From Bryum argenteum (Eukaryota; Streptophyta; Bryopsida; Bryales; Bryaceae): a DNA stretch of 64,000 nt. Every line of letters begins with the position of its first letter. Position 1 is the first letter of the stretch. Below are positions 11,171 to 22,802 of the stretch, in pieces. The DNA is taken from positions 1,791,413 to 1,855,412 of the forward strand of contig CM073324.1 in NCBI GenBank assembly GCA_037043015.1, written 5' to 3'. A program made the translations under genes and the position numbers. The notes beneath the pieces are model-generated. The model was not told the origin of the DNA. It ran no database searches and worked only from the letters and a program-made list of their open reading frames with translations.

Positions 11171-12180
11171 AAATGCACGCCTACGTTATCCGCCTAAAAG
11201 ATCGAAGTCCGTAGCCCGTACTAACGATGAGTAGTTCTAAGAACTAAAAATCATGGAATACCGGTTTGGTAGATTGAGATTTCGGGCAACTCGTTTTAAG
11301 AAGATTAATTGATATTGTAGCCTGAGATTTATGTGGTAAAATTTGCAAAGCCAACTTTTAATTTTGAAACCGTCATCTAGAAATTGTAGGTTTCAAGTCC
11401 AAAAGGAGCAGTTTAAAATTAGCTTTTTTAAAGTATTTAAGTTTTGAAGATATGTTTATTGCCAAATTATTATTCAGATTTCAAAGTAGCCGAAGTCAAA
11501 AATGTTACTTGTTTTACAAGGGCAGGCACCAAAACTCACAAAAACAATCTTCACAATTTCTAGTAATTTTACAATTCTTTCTTTCAAAAATTGCCAAAAT
11601 TTGGGATTTATGGATATTTTCAAGACTTGAAAAAAATTAAATCACATACTCATAAAGGCACGTACTCAACGTCCAAATTTTGGTTTTAGAACTAAATACA
11701 TCATATGTGGTGCTTGTTTTACTATATCGTTGTTGTTAGACCTTTCTGTCATCAAATAATTTACATTATAAGGTCAAAAAGTGGAATGAATCTCTAAAAT
11801 TTTGCATGAGCGTACCCAACTTGATTACCTTAATGGAAAAAAAAACTAAGGGAAAAATGTTTGGAGTAATAATCACGGAATTGCCATTGGCACCATTTAG
11901 ACAATGCCTCTCAGGGGTTTAGGCAAAATAAAAATGTTGGACAAACTTTGATGGTTATAATCTCACAAACGACAACCATATGACGGTTGACTAATTTTGA
12001 CTAGTCCTTCGTATTCAAGTTAGGTATAAGATCTTACGGTTCAAATTGTAAAACAAGAAAAAGAAAGTTTCTCCCTTTTCCCACTACCCAAGAGAAGTGA
12101 AAAATGGCAGTTTTTGGTTTTAGGGAGATTGTAGAAAACACTTGGATTTTTAGAGTATCAGGGTTGAAAGAGGGGGTTTA
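11171..12180. repeat. Decayed dispersed repeat, AT-rich
   Basis: 11850-12060 resembles 31820-32035: both have ATGTTTGG..TAA, a CAC-CAT block, and end in AAGATCTTACGGTT. No gene seen. It appears to belong to the same old family as parts of 26-28 kb and 32 kb. Confidence 0.5.
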
Positions 12181-12199
12181 AAAATGAAAATGAAAATGA

Positions 12200-12342
12200 A
12201 TTTGAAGGGAAGATTTAGAGTTTAGGGGGGTAGGGGGGTAGGGGGTTAAGGGGTATTTAGGGTTGAGCGGGTTAAATAGGGTTGAGCAGGTGGTATTAGA
12301 GATTTAGAGGGGGGGGGTTTAGCGGATTTTTGGGGTAGCAGG
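12200..12342. repeat. Degenerate G-rich telomere-like tract
   Basis: Variants of GGGGTAGGGGG, GGTTTAGAG and GGGTTGAGCGGG lead into the clean telomere repeats at 12343. Confidence 0.6.
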
Positions 12343-12405
12343 TGGTTTAGGGTTTAGGGTTTAGGGTTTAGGTTTTTAGGGTTTTAGGGTTTAGGGTTTA
12401 GGGTT
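12343..12405 (+). repeat. Interstitial telomere repeat (TTTAGGG)n
   Basis: About eight units of TTTAGGG, two with an extra T. The G-rich strand is the plus strand. Confidence 0.95.
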
Positions 12406-12560
12406 ACATGGGTGATCTATGGTCAATGAGCATACTCGGAATTGAATTTTTTTTGGACCTACCCCCCTATTTTCGATAGCTGCGAGTCCAATGGTTGCGT
12501 TAGTTGACCATACACTGTCACCGTTTGGAAGATATAGGCGTTTTAAAATAACCCTCTACC
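12406..12560. repeat. Telomere-adjacent (subtelomere-like) sequence, copy 1
   Basis: Right after the telomere repeat comes GGTTACATGG, then GAATTTTTTTTGGACCTACC, then TGCGAGTCCAATGG. The same order (GTTATATGG, GGAATTTTTTTGGCTCTACC, TGCGGTTCCAATGG) follows the other telomere array at 41199. Confidence 0.6.
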
Positions 12561-12894
12561 CTAGTTTGTGTTTTTTTTCTTCATATTTGTATTAATTTGG
12601 CCTGTTTAGAGGCCTGTATTTATTTGATGTGATATCAAATATGACTTCAAGTGAGTCCTCGTTGTAGTATGATGTTTGCTTAGTTCATGTATGTACGAGT
12701 AAGGAAATTTGGAGTATCGAGTGAAACGATACACATGGAAGAAGTAGGTCCATTTACACTGTTTGAAAGTCATGTAACTGAACTGTCATTGATTTCAGTA
12801 GTTGCTTTTCGGATTTGGGGCCCACCTCGTCTGTGTGTACCTATGGGGCATTCCTAAATCATAAAAATATCATTGATCGGACTTGTAACAGATG

Positions 12895-15135
12895 AGATAT
12901 TGATGGATGAAGTTTCTGATTTCAGAACTTCATCCGCTTCTAAGTCATCCAATAATGATGCGTTGATCTAGTTTTAGATAGATTTCGAATGTGGGTAGAA
13001 TACTCTTGAGCGTGGTATAGGTTGCGGGTAATTAGAGGCTATATTTAGTATGAAAAAATGATTGGATGTACACAATTGACTTTTGAATAAAGTGCCGGTA
13101 TTCGTGGTGGAGCCCACCACGATGTAGAGAAGTGTTTGGTGATTTCGTAGACGTATGTTGTGCCGCCGTTTGACCTTGGACGGATGAATAACGAATGAAT
13201 GAAGTTTGGATTTTTAGAACTTCATCCGCTTGTAAGTCATCCAATAATGCTGCAATTTTCTTTTTTAAGATGTATTTAGGATGTGTGTTGAGTAGTCTTG
13301 AGCGTGGTATAGGCTGTGGATATATAGAGGCTATATTTAGTATGACAAAATGATTGGTTGTACACAATTGACTTTTGAACAAAGAGCTTGTATTTGTGGT
13401 CGGGCCCACCACGATTTAGAGAATTGTTTGGTGAAGCCGTGGACGTATGTCGTGCTGCTGTTCGACCTTGGAGGGATGAAATATGAGCGGATGAAGTTTG
13501 GATTTTCAGAGCTTCATCCGCTTGTAGGTGATCCATAATGATGCAATTTTCTATTTTTAGATGGATTTAGGATGTGGGTAGAGTATTCTTGAGCGTGGTA
13601 GTCGTTGTTGGTAGGTAGAAGCTATATTTAGTATGACAGAATTATTGGTCGTACACTACTGACTTTTGGATAAAGTGACGTTATTCGTGATGGGGCCCGC
13701 CACGATGTAGAAAAGTGCTTGGTGATTCTGTGGACGTATGAGGTGCTGCAGTTTGACCTTGGATTGATGAAATATAAACGGATGAAGTTTAGATTTTCAG
13801 AACTTCATCCACTTGGAAGTCTTCTAACAGAGGTACGATTTCCTATTTTAAGATGTCTTTAGGATGGGGTTTTGGTATCTTTGAGCGTGGTACAGGTTGT
13901 GGGTAGGTAGAGGCTATTTTTAGTAAGAAAAAAAAGATTGGTTGTATTCAATGGACTTTTGAATAAAGTGGCGGTATTCGTGGTGGGGCCTACTACATTG
14001 TAGAGTAGTGTTTGATGATGCCGTGGACGTATGTCGTGCTGCTGTTTGACCTTTGACGGATAAATTATGGGCGGATGAAGTTTGGATTTCAGAACTTCAT
14101 CCGCTCGTAAGTCATCCAATAGAGGTGCAAATTTCTATTTATAGATGTATATAGAATGTGGATTTAGTAGTCTTTAGCGTGGTATAGGTTTGTGGGTAGG
14201 AAGAGGCTATATTTAGTAAGAAAAAATGATTGCTTGTATTGAATGGACTTTTGAATAAAGTGGCGGTATTCCTGGTGGGATCTACCACAATGTAGAGTAG
14301 TGTTTGCTGATGCCGTAGACATATGTCGTGCTGCTGTTCGACCTTGAAGGGATGAATTATGGGCGGATGAAGTTTCGATTTCAGAACTTCATCCGCTAGT
14401 AAGTCATCCAATAGAGGTGCGATTCTCTATCTATAGATGTATTAGAATGTGGGTTTAGTAGTCTTGAGCGTGGTAGTGGTTGTCGATAGGTAGTAGCTAT
14501 ATTTAGTGTGAAAAAACGAGTAGTTGTACAAAATGGACTTTTGATTAATGTGTCAATATTCGTGGTGGGGCCATAGGTAGATGGAGGCTATATTTAGTAT
14601 GCCGAAATGTGTAGTTGTCCACAATTGGCTTTTGAATGAAGTGCATGTATGCAAAGTGGGGCCCGCCTCGATGGAGAGAATTGTTTGGTGATTCCGTGGA
14701 CGCATGTTGTGATGCCGTTTGAGCTTGGATGGATGAACTATGGACGGATGAAGTTTGCATATTCAAAAAATCATTTGCTTATAAGTCATCCAATAATGAT
14801 GCAATTTTCTATTTTTAGAAAGATTTAGGATGAGGGTTGAGTAGTCTGGAGCGCGATATAGGTTGTGGGTAGGTAGAGGCTATATTTAGTATGAATAAAT
14901 GATTGGTTCTATTGAAGGGACTTTTCGATAAAGTGACGTTATTCGTGGTGGGGCACGCCACGACGTAGATTTAAGTGCTTGGTGATTCCGTGGACGTATG
15001 TGGTGCTGCTGTTTGACCTTGGATGGTTGAAATATAGACGGATGGAGTTTCGATTTTCAGAACTTCATCCGCTTGTAAGTTATCCAATAGAGGTGCGATT
15101 TTCTATTTTTAGATAGAATTAGGATGTGGTTTGAG
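12895..15135. repeat. ~295-bp satellite with a hairpin core, eight units
   Basis: Hairpins CGGATGAAGTT-loop-AACTTCATCCG start near 12903, 13193, 13487, 13780, 14075, 14364, 14742 (degenerate) and 15039. Spacing is 289-297 bp except 14364-14742 (about 378, a partial extra copy). Each unit also has GAGCGTGGTATAGGTTGTGG, AGGCTATATTTAGTATG and a GTGGGGCCCACCACG-type palindrome. Reading frames across it repeat with the satellite and are not genes. Confidence 0.92.
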
Positions 15136-15960
15136 TAGTATTGAGCGTTGTTAGCCTGGGTTGCGGGTATGGAGATGTCCGAGGCACAGGGAGGAGGTAT
15201 AGACAGGGGTAAGGTGCCCGGGCTCGGAGCTTGTAGCTGAGAAGGCCCCTGGCGGGTCAGGGTATGTTCGGCGGGTCGTTGACTGGTCCCTGGGCTCGAG
15301 GAATGATTGGCCGAGGTGGTCAACCCCAGAGGGGCGGGAGGTTAGTTCGGACAGTCTGAAGTTCAAAGTGTCTTCCCGCGGCGCGGCCTCTCAACGAGGG
15401 TTTCACGATTCCAGTGATCTCTCCGCGGAGCTGCCCTACGGTGTGGAGGAATTGATAACACGAGCTTGCCAATCACGGGCCGAACCTGAGACACGAGTAC
15501 TTCGACCCACGGAGCCCGAAGAGCCCCGGATTTGCGCAAGAGGTAGGAGAGTGAGGAGAGGCGGAGGGTTTAGGAAGTAGACAGACAGATAGAGGAGAAT
15601 TGGAGCGAGTCCTGTGATATTAGATAAGTGAATGCCGAATGGCTACAACAATATGTCGCAAATGCGCATCGCTATCACTATTCGAGAAAATGCTGGACTA
15701 GCAAATGTGTAATCTCATTCTCTACTTATAATAAAACCTAATTTCCTCGCGCTGGCTTTTGCCTTAATTGTTCTGCGCCCGTGGTCTCGATCCGTGGTTC
15801 TGTCACTGCCTCCTCGGCCTCGAGCCCCGTGGCTGCTGTTACTCCGTGGTCTTCCCTCAGCTTGGTCTTCGGTGATGATACCCGTGTGCCGTGGCGGGTA
15901 ACACTCTTCCGAGTCACTATCCTCTTCGAATATTGGCTCGAGGGGTGGATTACTAGCTCG
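15136..15960. other. Unassigned, moderately GC-rich
   Basis: Lies 3' of the minus-strand gag. A plus-strand frame (15368-15580) ends after RRVRRGGGFRK; no domain was recognised. It might hold remnants of that retroelement, but I see no LTR pair, primer site or polymerase motif. Confidence 0.35.
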
Positions 15961-17900
15961 TTATTGTCGTGTCATGATCGCCACGTGGTGTTCTACCGGT
16001 TCCCCACTAGTGCTAGCCACGGTGATTTCCTCTTCCTCATGTATGATCAAATTCATACTTTGATCAATAGGAAGATGAGGAGTTGGAGGTATGACCCCCG
16101 GGGTTGGAGGACCACCGGATGACCCACTCTCGTATCGGGCATCTTGGGAAACGACCGAGGTTGGATAAACCGGCGGCGGGGGTGCGCTAGGGGGGACCGG
16201 GTGCATTCCCATGTAATGATGGGAATGAGGGTTGCTCGGTCCTACCCCTTGGCCTTGGCCCGACGGGGTTGAAATATAGGTAGCGAGAGGCAAATAGTAC
16301 CATGGTGTTGGATACGTTTGCATGTAGTACCCTTGGGCGGTCTTATCATAGAAGAAGCCTTGGGACGGGTTGGGGTTACTTGGACCCCCCGGACCCGATT
16401 CCGGCCCCTTTTTAGGCCGATAACACTTGTCGGAGGGGTGGTTTTCCCCACAATTGCCACATAACACACCGGTCTTCACCCAACACTTTCACGGGCCAAG
16501 AGGGTGTTTGCGGCTCCACGTGGGGCACGGTACCCCTTTGGGTTGGGTTTGATTACCCCCGGGCGGCTTTGGTGGAGTTGCCCGGTTATGTTGTGGGACA
16601 TATGGGCCAAGGTTAGGGGGAACTTGGCAAAATTGGGGACCATGGCCGTATTGCCGGCAATTAGTGCACCACATATTTGAGGGATAATTCCCGGTCTCAC
16701 TTGGAGGTGCTGGTGCACTAATGCTTTTAGCAATGATGACCATGGTCAATTGGGCCCCTAGGGACCTAATGGTGTTCATCATGTCCACCTTGAGGTCGTC
16801 ATTGGCCTTTTTAACCCGCTCCTCCAATTCCGCCAACCGGTCCATGCTAATGGGTTCCGGTTGGGGGTAACATTGGAGTTGAGGGGCCGGTTGCCTCGAA
16901 TCAAGGGGGTTGGGATGGACATATCCGCGGTTATAGGGGGCTAAAGGCCTTGATGACTCTCTCGGAGTTGGGCTTTCTCTCAGAGGGGGTGTGTAACGGG
17001 TCGGAATAAAAGAAGGTACCGGGGCCACCGATCGGGCCCACATCCGGTTGTTTTCCTTTTCTATACTCTCAACGCCGAGGGCCGCGGTTTGAGCGGTAGC
17101 CACCGTTTCGGGCCGGGTGTTCAACACATCCCGAATAGTGGATTGTTTGTTGAAACCCTGGATGAAGTAATACCGGATGGTGTCATCGGTTAAGTGGTTT
17201 TCCACGAACCGGGTGACTACCGTATTAAACCGGCGTATATACTCCGAGATCCCCTCGGTGGGCCTTTGCCTCATCTCCGTGAGAGCTATCAAGGCATTTT
17301 GTTGTCCGGTCTCCGGCCTAAATTGCCTTTGAAAGGCGGTTTGTAGAGTTTGCCACGCATCAAACGTGTCGGGGGCGTGCGAACGATACCATTCATACGC
17401 CGCCCCCTCTAACGTCGTGGAAAACCACACCAACCAATAACTCTCGTCGCGAACAACATTGGTCGCGAGGGTCTCGATATACCTCTCAATATGGTTAGAG
17501 GGGTCCTCGTGAGCCATCCCGGAGAATTTCGGGAGGTGTACGGGCTAGTCCCCGGGGCATCACTATTGGAAGCCCCCTCGGGGCCATCATTGCATCCGCG
17601 GGGTTTACCGGTTGCGCCATGGGTAATCGAACACCGGGGGCAACCGGAATAACCGGGACAAACGGGACAACCGGGACCGCGGGGGCCACTTGGACCACCG
17701 GGACCGCGAGGGCCACTTGGACCACCGGGACCGCGGGGGCCACTTGGACCACCGGGACCGCGGGGGCCACTTGGACCACCGGGACCGCCCGAAAAATTGG
17801 GGATTCTAGATCTAAAGTCTCACCCTCCAAATCCTCGGGTTGGACTTCTACCTCTAGTTCCTCAAATCTACTTAGGGTATCTCTAAATGAGACCGGATCA
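15961..17900 (-). pseudogene. Retroelement gag with two zinc knuckles, frame-broken
   Basis: Read from about 17900 downward in three frames. The N-terminal frame (17830-17495) holds four repeats of VPVVQVAPA, from a 24-bp minisatellite. The main frame (17517-16489, 342 codons) starts [16 protein letters not shown] and continues with the capsid-like core typical of plant-type Ty3/gypsy gag ([17 protein letters not shown]), ending with a CCHC knuckle C-x2-C-x4-H-x4-C at residues 284-297. The last frame (16479-15961) holds a second knuckle (CGNCGENHPSDKC) and a Pro/Gly-rich tail. No protease, reverse transcriptase, integrase or LTRs follow within the window, so it is a gag-only remnant or a non-autonomous element. 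Confidence 0.75.
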
Positions 17901-18109
17901 CGATAAGAGGTTCCCGATCAGGGTTGTCGGACCATGGTCTGGGACAAGCGTCCGGACGTCCGGACCATAGACGTCCTCAGCTTTTTTAGGTGGTCCGTGA
18001 CATAACGGGGGTAAATGGCCGACCGCAGGTAAATAGCCGACCGCATAGGGCGGTCGCAGTGGCGGTCGGGGTGGCGGTCCGGGGGTCGGAGCGGCGGTCG
18101 GAGTGGCGG

Positions 18110-18300
18110 TCCGGGGGTCGGGGTGGCCGTAGCCCTCGCGGTTTGGGGGTCGGGGTGGCCGTCGCCCTCGCGGTTTGGGGGTCGGGGTGGCCGTAGCCCT
18201 CGCGGTTTGGGGGTCGGGGTGGCCGTAGCCCTTGTGGTTTGGGGGTCGGGGTGGCCGTCGCCCTCGCGGTTTGGGGGTCGGGTAGCCTTCGCTGTGGCGG
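18110..18300. repeat. ~31-bp GC-rich minisatellite
   Basis: About six copies of GGTCGGGGTGGCCGTAGCCC with CTCGCGGTTTGG. It lies within a wider CGGTC-rich tract (18050-18370). Long frames here are repeat artefacts. Confidence 0.85.
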
Positions 18301-18378
18301 TCGGGGGGTCAGCCTTGCCGTCGCCGTGGAGGTTCGGGGGTCGGCCTCCGTCGGGGAACATCTTTTGACCAGCTTGGA

Positions 18379-18470
18379 CAAGGTTGTCATACCGGGCGGG
18401 CACCCCGCCCGCCCGTCCGTCCGCCTTGTCTGTCCGATAGAGCTCTCGCTCGCCCGATACGGTCAAACCT
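18379..18470 (-). mobile_element. 92-bp MITE-like module, copy 2
   Basis: Reverse-complement copy of 6463-6554 with the same 92-bp length, terminal CAAGGTTGTCAT and internal hairpin. Confidence 0.6.
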
Positions 18471-18610
18471 CTGTTGACTTTAATTTAGGTAAAAAAACGA
18501 GGACGTGGCAAGGGTTTGGGTAAAAACCAAGCCACTTGGCCGCCACGTACGCGCCACGTATGCGCCACGTAGGCTGAGGACAGGGCGGGTGAAAGGGGTT
18601 AGGGGGGCGG
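18379..18610 (-). repeat. Right copy of the inverted dispersed repeat
   Basis: Reverse complement of 6338-6554, about 99% identical apart from one extra GCGCGTACGTG-type unit. The two copies face each other around an 11.8-kb segment. Confidence 0.85.
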
Positions 18611-21095
18611 GAGGGGGGCAGGGGGAGGAGGGGGCGGGCGGGGAGAGGGGGGGGGCGGGGAGGGAGGGCCGGGCGGGGGGGGGGGGCGGGCGGGGGGGAG
18701 CCGGGGCGGGTACCATGGGGGTAGGGGGCGGGTACCAAGGGGGTAGGGCGGGTACCAAGGGGGGTAGGGCGGGTACCAAGGGGGGGGTAGAACGGAGATG
18801 GTAAGGGGAATGAGGGGAGTGAGTGTGAGGGGGTGAGGATGAGGGGGGGGGGTGGGGTGGGGGGGGGGGGGTGGGGGGGGGGGGGTGGGGGGGGGGGTGT
18901 GAGGGGGGTGGATGATGGGGCGGGTGAGGATGGGGGCGGGTGAGGGGGAGGAGAAAAGAAGAAAGGGAGGAGTGGGGAGGAAGAGGAGAGAAGGGGAGGA
19001 AGTGGAAGAGGAGTGGAATGATGGTCAATCCAATCATTGAAATCCAAACATTCCTCACTATATCCGGGATACTCCAAATCCCGGCTTTAATGAGGGAATG
19101 TTTGGATTTGTTTATCCCATTAATGATGCTTGTTTGCAAAACACAAGATTGGTGAGAGAGAAGGCAAATTTTTTCAAAAACTACGTGGGGTGGGTGAGAG
19201 AGGAGGGGCGGGTTACGGGGGGAGGGGCGGATTACGGGGGGAGGTGCGGGTACCATGGGGGTAGGGCGGGTACCAAGGGGGAGGTAGGGCGGGTACCAAG
19301 GGGGGGTAGGACGGAGATGGTAAGGGGAATGAGGGAGTGAGTGTGTGGGGGTGAGGATGGGGGGGTGGGGTGGGGTGAGGGGGTGGTGTGGGGGGGTGAG
19401 GATGAGGGGGGGTGAGGATGAGGGGGGTGAGGATGAGGGGGCGGGTGAGGGGGAGGAGAAAAGAAGAAAGGGAGGAGTGGGAGGGAAGAGGAGAGAAGGG
19501 GAGGAAGTGGAAGAGGAGTGGAATGATGGTCAATCCAATCATTTGAAATCCAAACATTCCTCACTATATCCGGGATACTCCAAATCCCGGCTTTAATGAG
19601 GGAATGTTTGGATTTGTTTATCCCATTAATGATGCTTGTTTGCAAAACACAAGATTGGTGAGAGAGAAGGCAAATTTTTTCAAAAACTACGTGGGGTGGG
19701 TGAGAGAGGAGGGGCGGGTTACGGGGAGGGGCGGATTACGGGGGAGGTGCGGGTACCATGGGGAGTAGGGCGGGTACCAAGGGGGAGGTAGGGCGGGTAC
19801 CAAGGGGGGTAGGACGGAGATGGTAAGGGGAATGAGGGGAGTGAGTGTGAGGGGGTGAGGATGAGGGGGGGGTGGGGTGGGGTGAGGGGGGGGTGGTGTG
19901 AGGGGGGGGGTGAGGATGAGGGGGCGGGTGAGGATGAGGGGGCGGGTGAGGGGGGAGGAGAAAAGAAGAAAGGGAGGAGTGGGGAGGGAAGAGGAGAGAA
20001 GGGGAGGAAGTGGAAGAGGAGTGGAATGATGGTCAATCCAATCATTGGAAATCCAAACATTCCCTCACTATATCCGGGATACTCCAAATCCCGGCTTTAA
20101 TGAGGGAATGTTTGGATTTGTTTATCCCATTAATGATGCTTGTTTGCAAAACACAAGATTGGTGAGAGAGAAGGCAAATTTTTTTCAAAAAACTACGTGG
20201 GGGTGGGAGAGAGAGGGGCGGGTTACGGGGGAGGGGCGGGTACCATGGGGAGTAGGGCGGGTACCATGGGGGTAGGGCGGGTACCAAGGGGGTAGGGCGG
20301 AGATGGTAAGGGGGAATGAGGGGAGTGAGTGTGAGGGGGTGAGGATGAGGGTGGGGTGGGGTGGGGGGGGGGTGGTGTGAGGGGGGTGAGGATGAGGGGG
20401 CGGGTGAGGGGGAGGAGAAAAGAAGAAAGGGAGGAGTGGGGAGGGAAGAGGAGAGAAGGGGAGGAAGTGGAAGAGGAGTGGAATGATGGTCAATCCAATC
20501 ATTGAAATCCAAACATTCCTCACTATATCCGGGATACTCCAAATCCCGGCTTTAATGAGGGAATGTTTGGATTTGTTTATCCCATTAATGATGCTTGTTT
20601 GCAAAACACAAGATTGGTGAGAGAGAAGGCAAATTTTTTCAAAAACTACGTGGGGTGGGTGAGAGAGGAGGGGCGGGTTACGGGGAGGGGCGGATTACGG
20701 GGGAGGTGCGGGTACCATGGGGAGTAGGGCGGGTACCATGGGGGGGTAGGGCGGGTACCAAGGGGGTAGGGGCGGAGATGGTAAGGGGAATGAGGGGAGT
20801 GAGTGTGAGGGGGTCGGGATGAGGGGGTGGGGTGGGGTGGGGGGTGGTGAGGGGGTGGGGTGAGGGGGGGTGGGGTGGGGTGAAGGGGGTGGGGTGAGGG
20901 GGGGTGGTGGGGTGAGGGGGGGGTGGTGTGAGGGGGGGGTGAGGATGCGGGGGGGTGAGGATGAGGGGGGTGAGGGGAAAGAAGAGGAGGGAAGGGAAGG
21001 CATACTCAATACAATCGTAGAAAAGTCAAACATTCCCCCCACTATATCCGGGAAAGTCCGAATCCGGGCTTTAGTGAGGAATGTTTGGACTTCAT
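18606..21095 (-). repeat. Hairpin/G-rich satellite array (right block)
   Basis: Units of 506, 504, 455 and about 518 bp, measured between equivalent points (19099, 19605, 20109, 20564, 21082). Palindromes are at 19041-19108, 19547-19614, 20050-20118 and 20506-20573, with a degenerate one at 21022-21093. Each unit reads: palindrome, TTTATCCCATTAATGATGCT, GATTGGTGAGAGAGAAGG, ACTACGTGGGG, GGTACC-containing G-rich repeats, a long G/A tract, and GGAATGATGGTCAATCCAAT. Successive units are almost identical, so amplification is recent. Proline-rich minus-strand frames are not genes. Confidence 0.95.
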
Positions 21096-21300
21096 TACTT
21101 TAAAAATACCCGGTAGGTGGAAGAAGGAGCCAAGGGGGGATCCAAGGAAAGAGAGAAATGAAGTTTCCGTATTTCCTCTCTTATTCAAGATTGCCCCACT
21201 ACAAACCAATTCCCCCCTCTATTTCAAAGTCGAGCTACCACGTCCCAAAAAAAATGATATTCTTAAAATGTGTGCTATTTTTCTCCAATCCCACCTTCTA

Positions 21301-21975
21301 TTATGTTTAATTCATTCTTCTTCCCAATGCTATATTACAAATAAATTTATCATCCTAATGGTTTAATCATATATTTGATTTTACGTTCACAATTTATATT
21401 AGGACTAAAGAATGTCTTTGGTGGGTGGTATTATGTTTATTTCATTCTTCTTCCCAATACTATATTACAAATAAATTTATCATCCTAATGGTTTAATCAT
21501 ATATTTGATTTTACGATCACAATTTATATTAGGACTAAAGAATGTACTAGTGGGTGGTATTATGTTTAATTCATTCTTCTTCCCAATACTATATTACAAA
21601 TAAATTTATCATCCTAATGGTTTGATCATATATTTGATTTTACGATCACAATTTATATTAGGACTAAAGAATGTACTGGTGGGTGGTATTATGTTTATTT
21701 CATTCTTCTTCCCAATACTATATTACAAATAAATTTATCATCCTAATGGTTTAATCATATATTTGATTTTACGTTCACAATTTATATTAGGACTAAAGAA
21801 TGTACTGGTGGGTGGTATTATGTTTATTTCATTCTTCTTCCCAATACTATATTACAAATAAATTTATCATCCTAATGGTTTAATCATATAATTGATTTTA
21901 CGATCACAATTTATATTAGGACTAAAGAATGTACTAGTGGGTGGTATTATGTTTAATTCATTCTTCTTCAAATAA
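21301..21975. repeat. ~130-bp AT-rich tandem repeat
   Basis: Five full units and a partial one, starting at 21301, 21431, 21560, 21689, 21818 and 21947 with TTATGTTTA. Units share TCATCCTAATGGTTTAATCA and AGGACTAAAGAATGT and differ at only a few bases, pointing to recent expansion. No coding content. Confidence 0.95.
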
Positions 21976-22029
21976 CATTTTATTTTAAAAATTTAAAAAA
22001 TTTAAACAACATTTAAAAAACGCAAAGAC

Positions 22030-22520
22030 GTGTCCTTACTCCCCCTCTCCTATCCCACCTCCCACCTCCCACCCCCCTTTCCCCCCCCCTCCCCTTCCCC
22101 CTTTCCCCTCCCCTACCCCCCCCATTATCCCTCCCTCTACCCCCTTATCCCTCCCCTCTACCCCCTTATCCCTCCCTCTACCCCCCTATCCCTCCCTCTA
22201 CCCCCCCCTATCCCTCCCTCTACCCCCCTATTCCTCCCTCTACCCCCCTCTATCCCTCCCCCTACCCCCCTATAACCTATCCATCCCCTACCCCCCTTTC
22301 CCCTACCCCCTACCCCCTTATCCCTCCCTCTACCCTCCTTCTACCCCCCTATCCCTCCTCTCTCCCCCCACCCACCCCCCCTCACCCGCCCCCTTCCCCC
22401 CCCTTCCCCCCCTCCCCGCCCCGCCCCTTCCCCTTCCCTTTCCGCCCCCGCCCGCCCCTTCCCCGCCCCTACCCTACCCCTCCCCCGCCCCTACCCCCCC
22501 CCCCCCCCCCTCCCCCCCCC
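22030..22520. repeat. Pyrimidine-rich simple repeat
   Basis: Variants of CCCCCTATCCCTCCCTCTA followed by pure C-runs. It sits in the same position relative to the 92-bp module as the C/G tracts at 6.2 and 18.6 kb. Three copies of CAAAAGTTCACTCGCC-type repeats follow at 22540-22600. Confidence 0.9.
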
Positions 22521-22707
22521 GCCACCAATGTAACCCCCCCTCAAAAGTTCACCCGCCTCTCAAAAGTTCACTCGCCCTAACAAAAGTTCACTCGCCATGG
22601 CACGATTTCACCCGCCCCGACGCCACGATGGACTTACACGTCACATCCTACGTGGCTTTTTACTGCAAAGTTTCTTACCCATGAAAAAATTACACGCCCC
22701 CTTCAAA

Positions 22708-22799
22708 CAAGGTGGGCGGGCACGCCCGTCCGTCCAGGACAACTCGTACGTCCGTTTTGTCCGCCCGATTGCCTCAACACGCCCGATATGACAACCTTG
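22708..22799 (+). mobile_element. 92-bp MITE-like module, copy 3, interrupting an exon
   Basis: More diverged than the other two but again 92 bp. It opens CAAGGTGGGCGGGCACG and ends CGCCCGATATGACAACCTTG. Its right end meets the minus-strand exon at 22803 in the middle of a coding stretch, so that gene lost everything beyond this point. Confidence 0.6.
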
Positions 22800-22802
22800 A
22801 GC

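Noticed and set aside
9500-11200. CRISPR-like array (regular palindromic repeats with spacers)
   Set aside because: Spacers are related to each other, unit length varies, and the host is eukaryotic.
15136-15780. LTR of the minus-strand gag element
   Set aside because: No second copy, TG...CA ends or primer site found.
17986-18390. Pro/Arg-rich minus-strand ORF of 134 codons
   Set aside because: Product of the 31-bp minisatellite.
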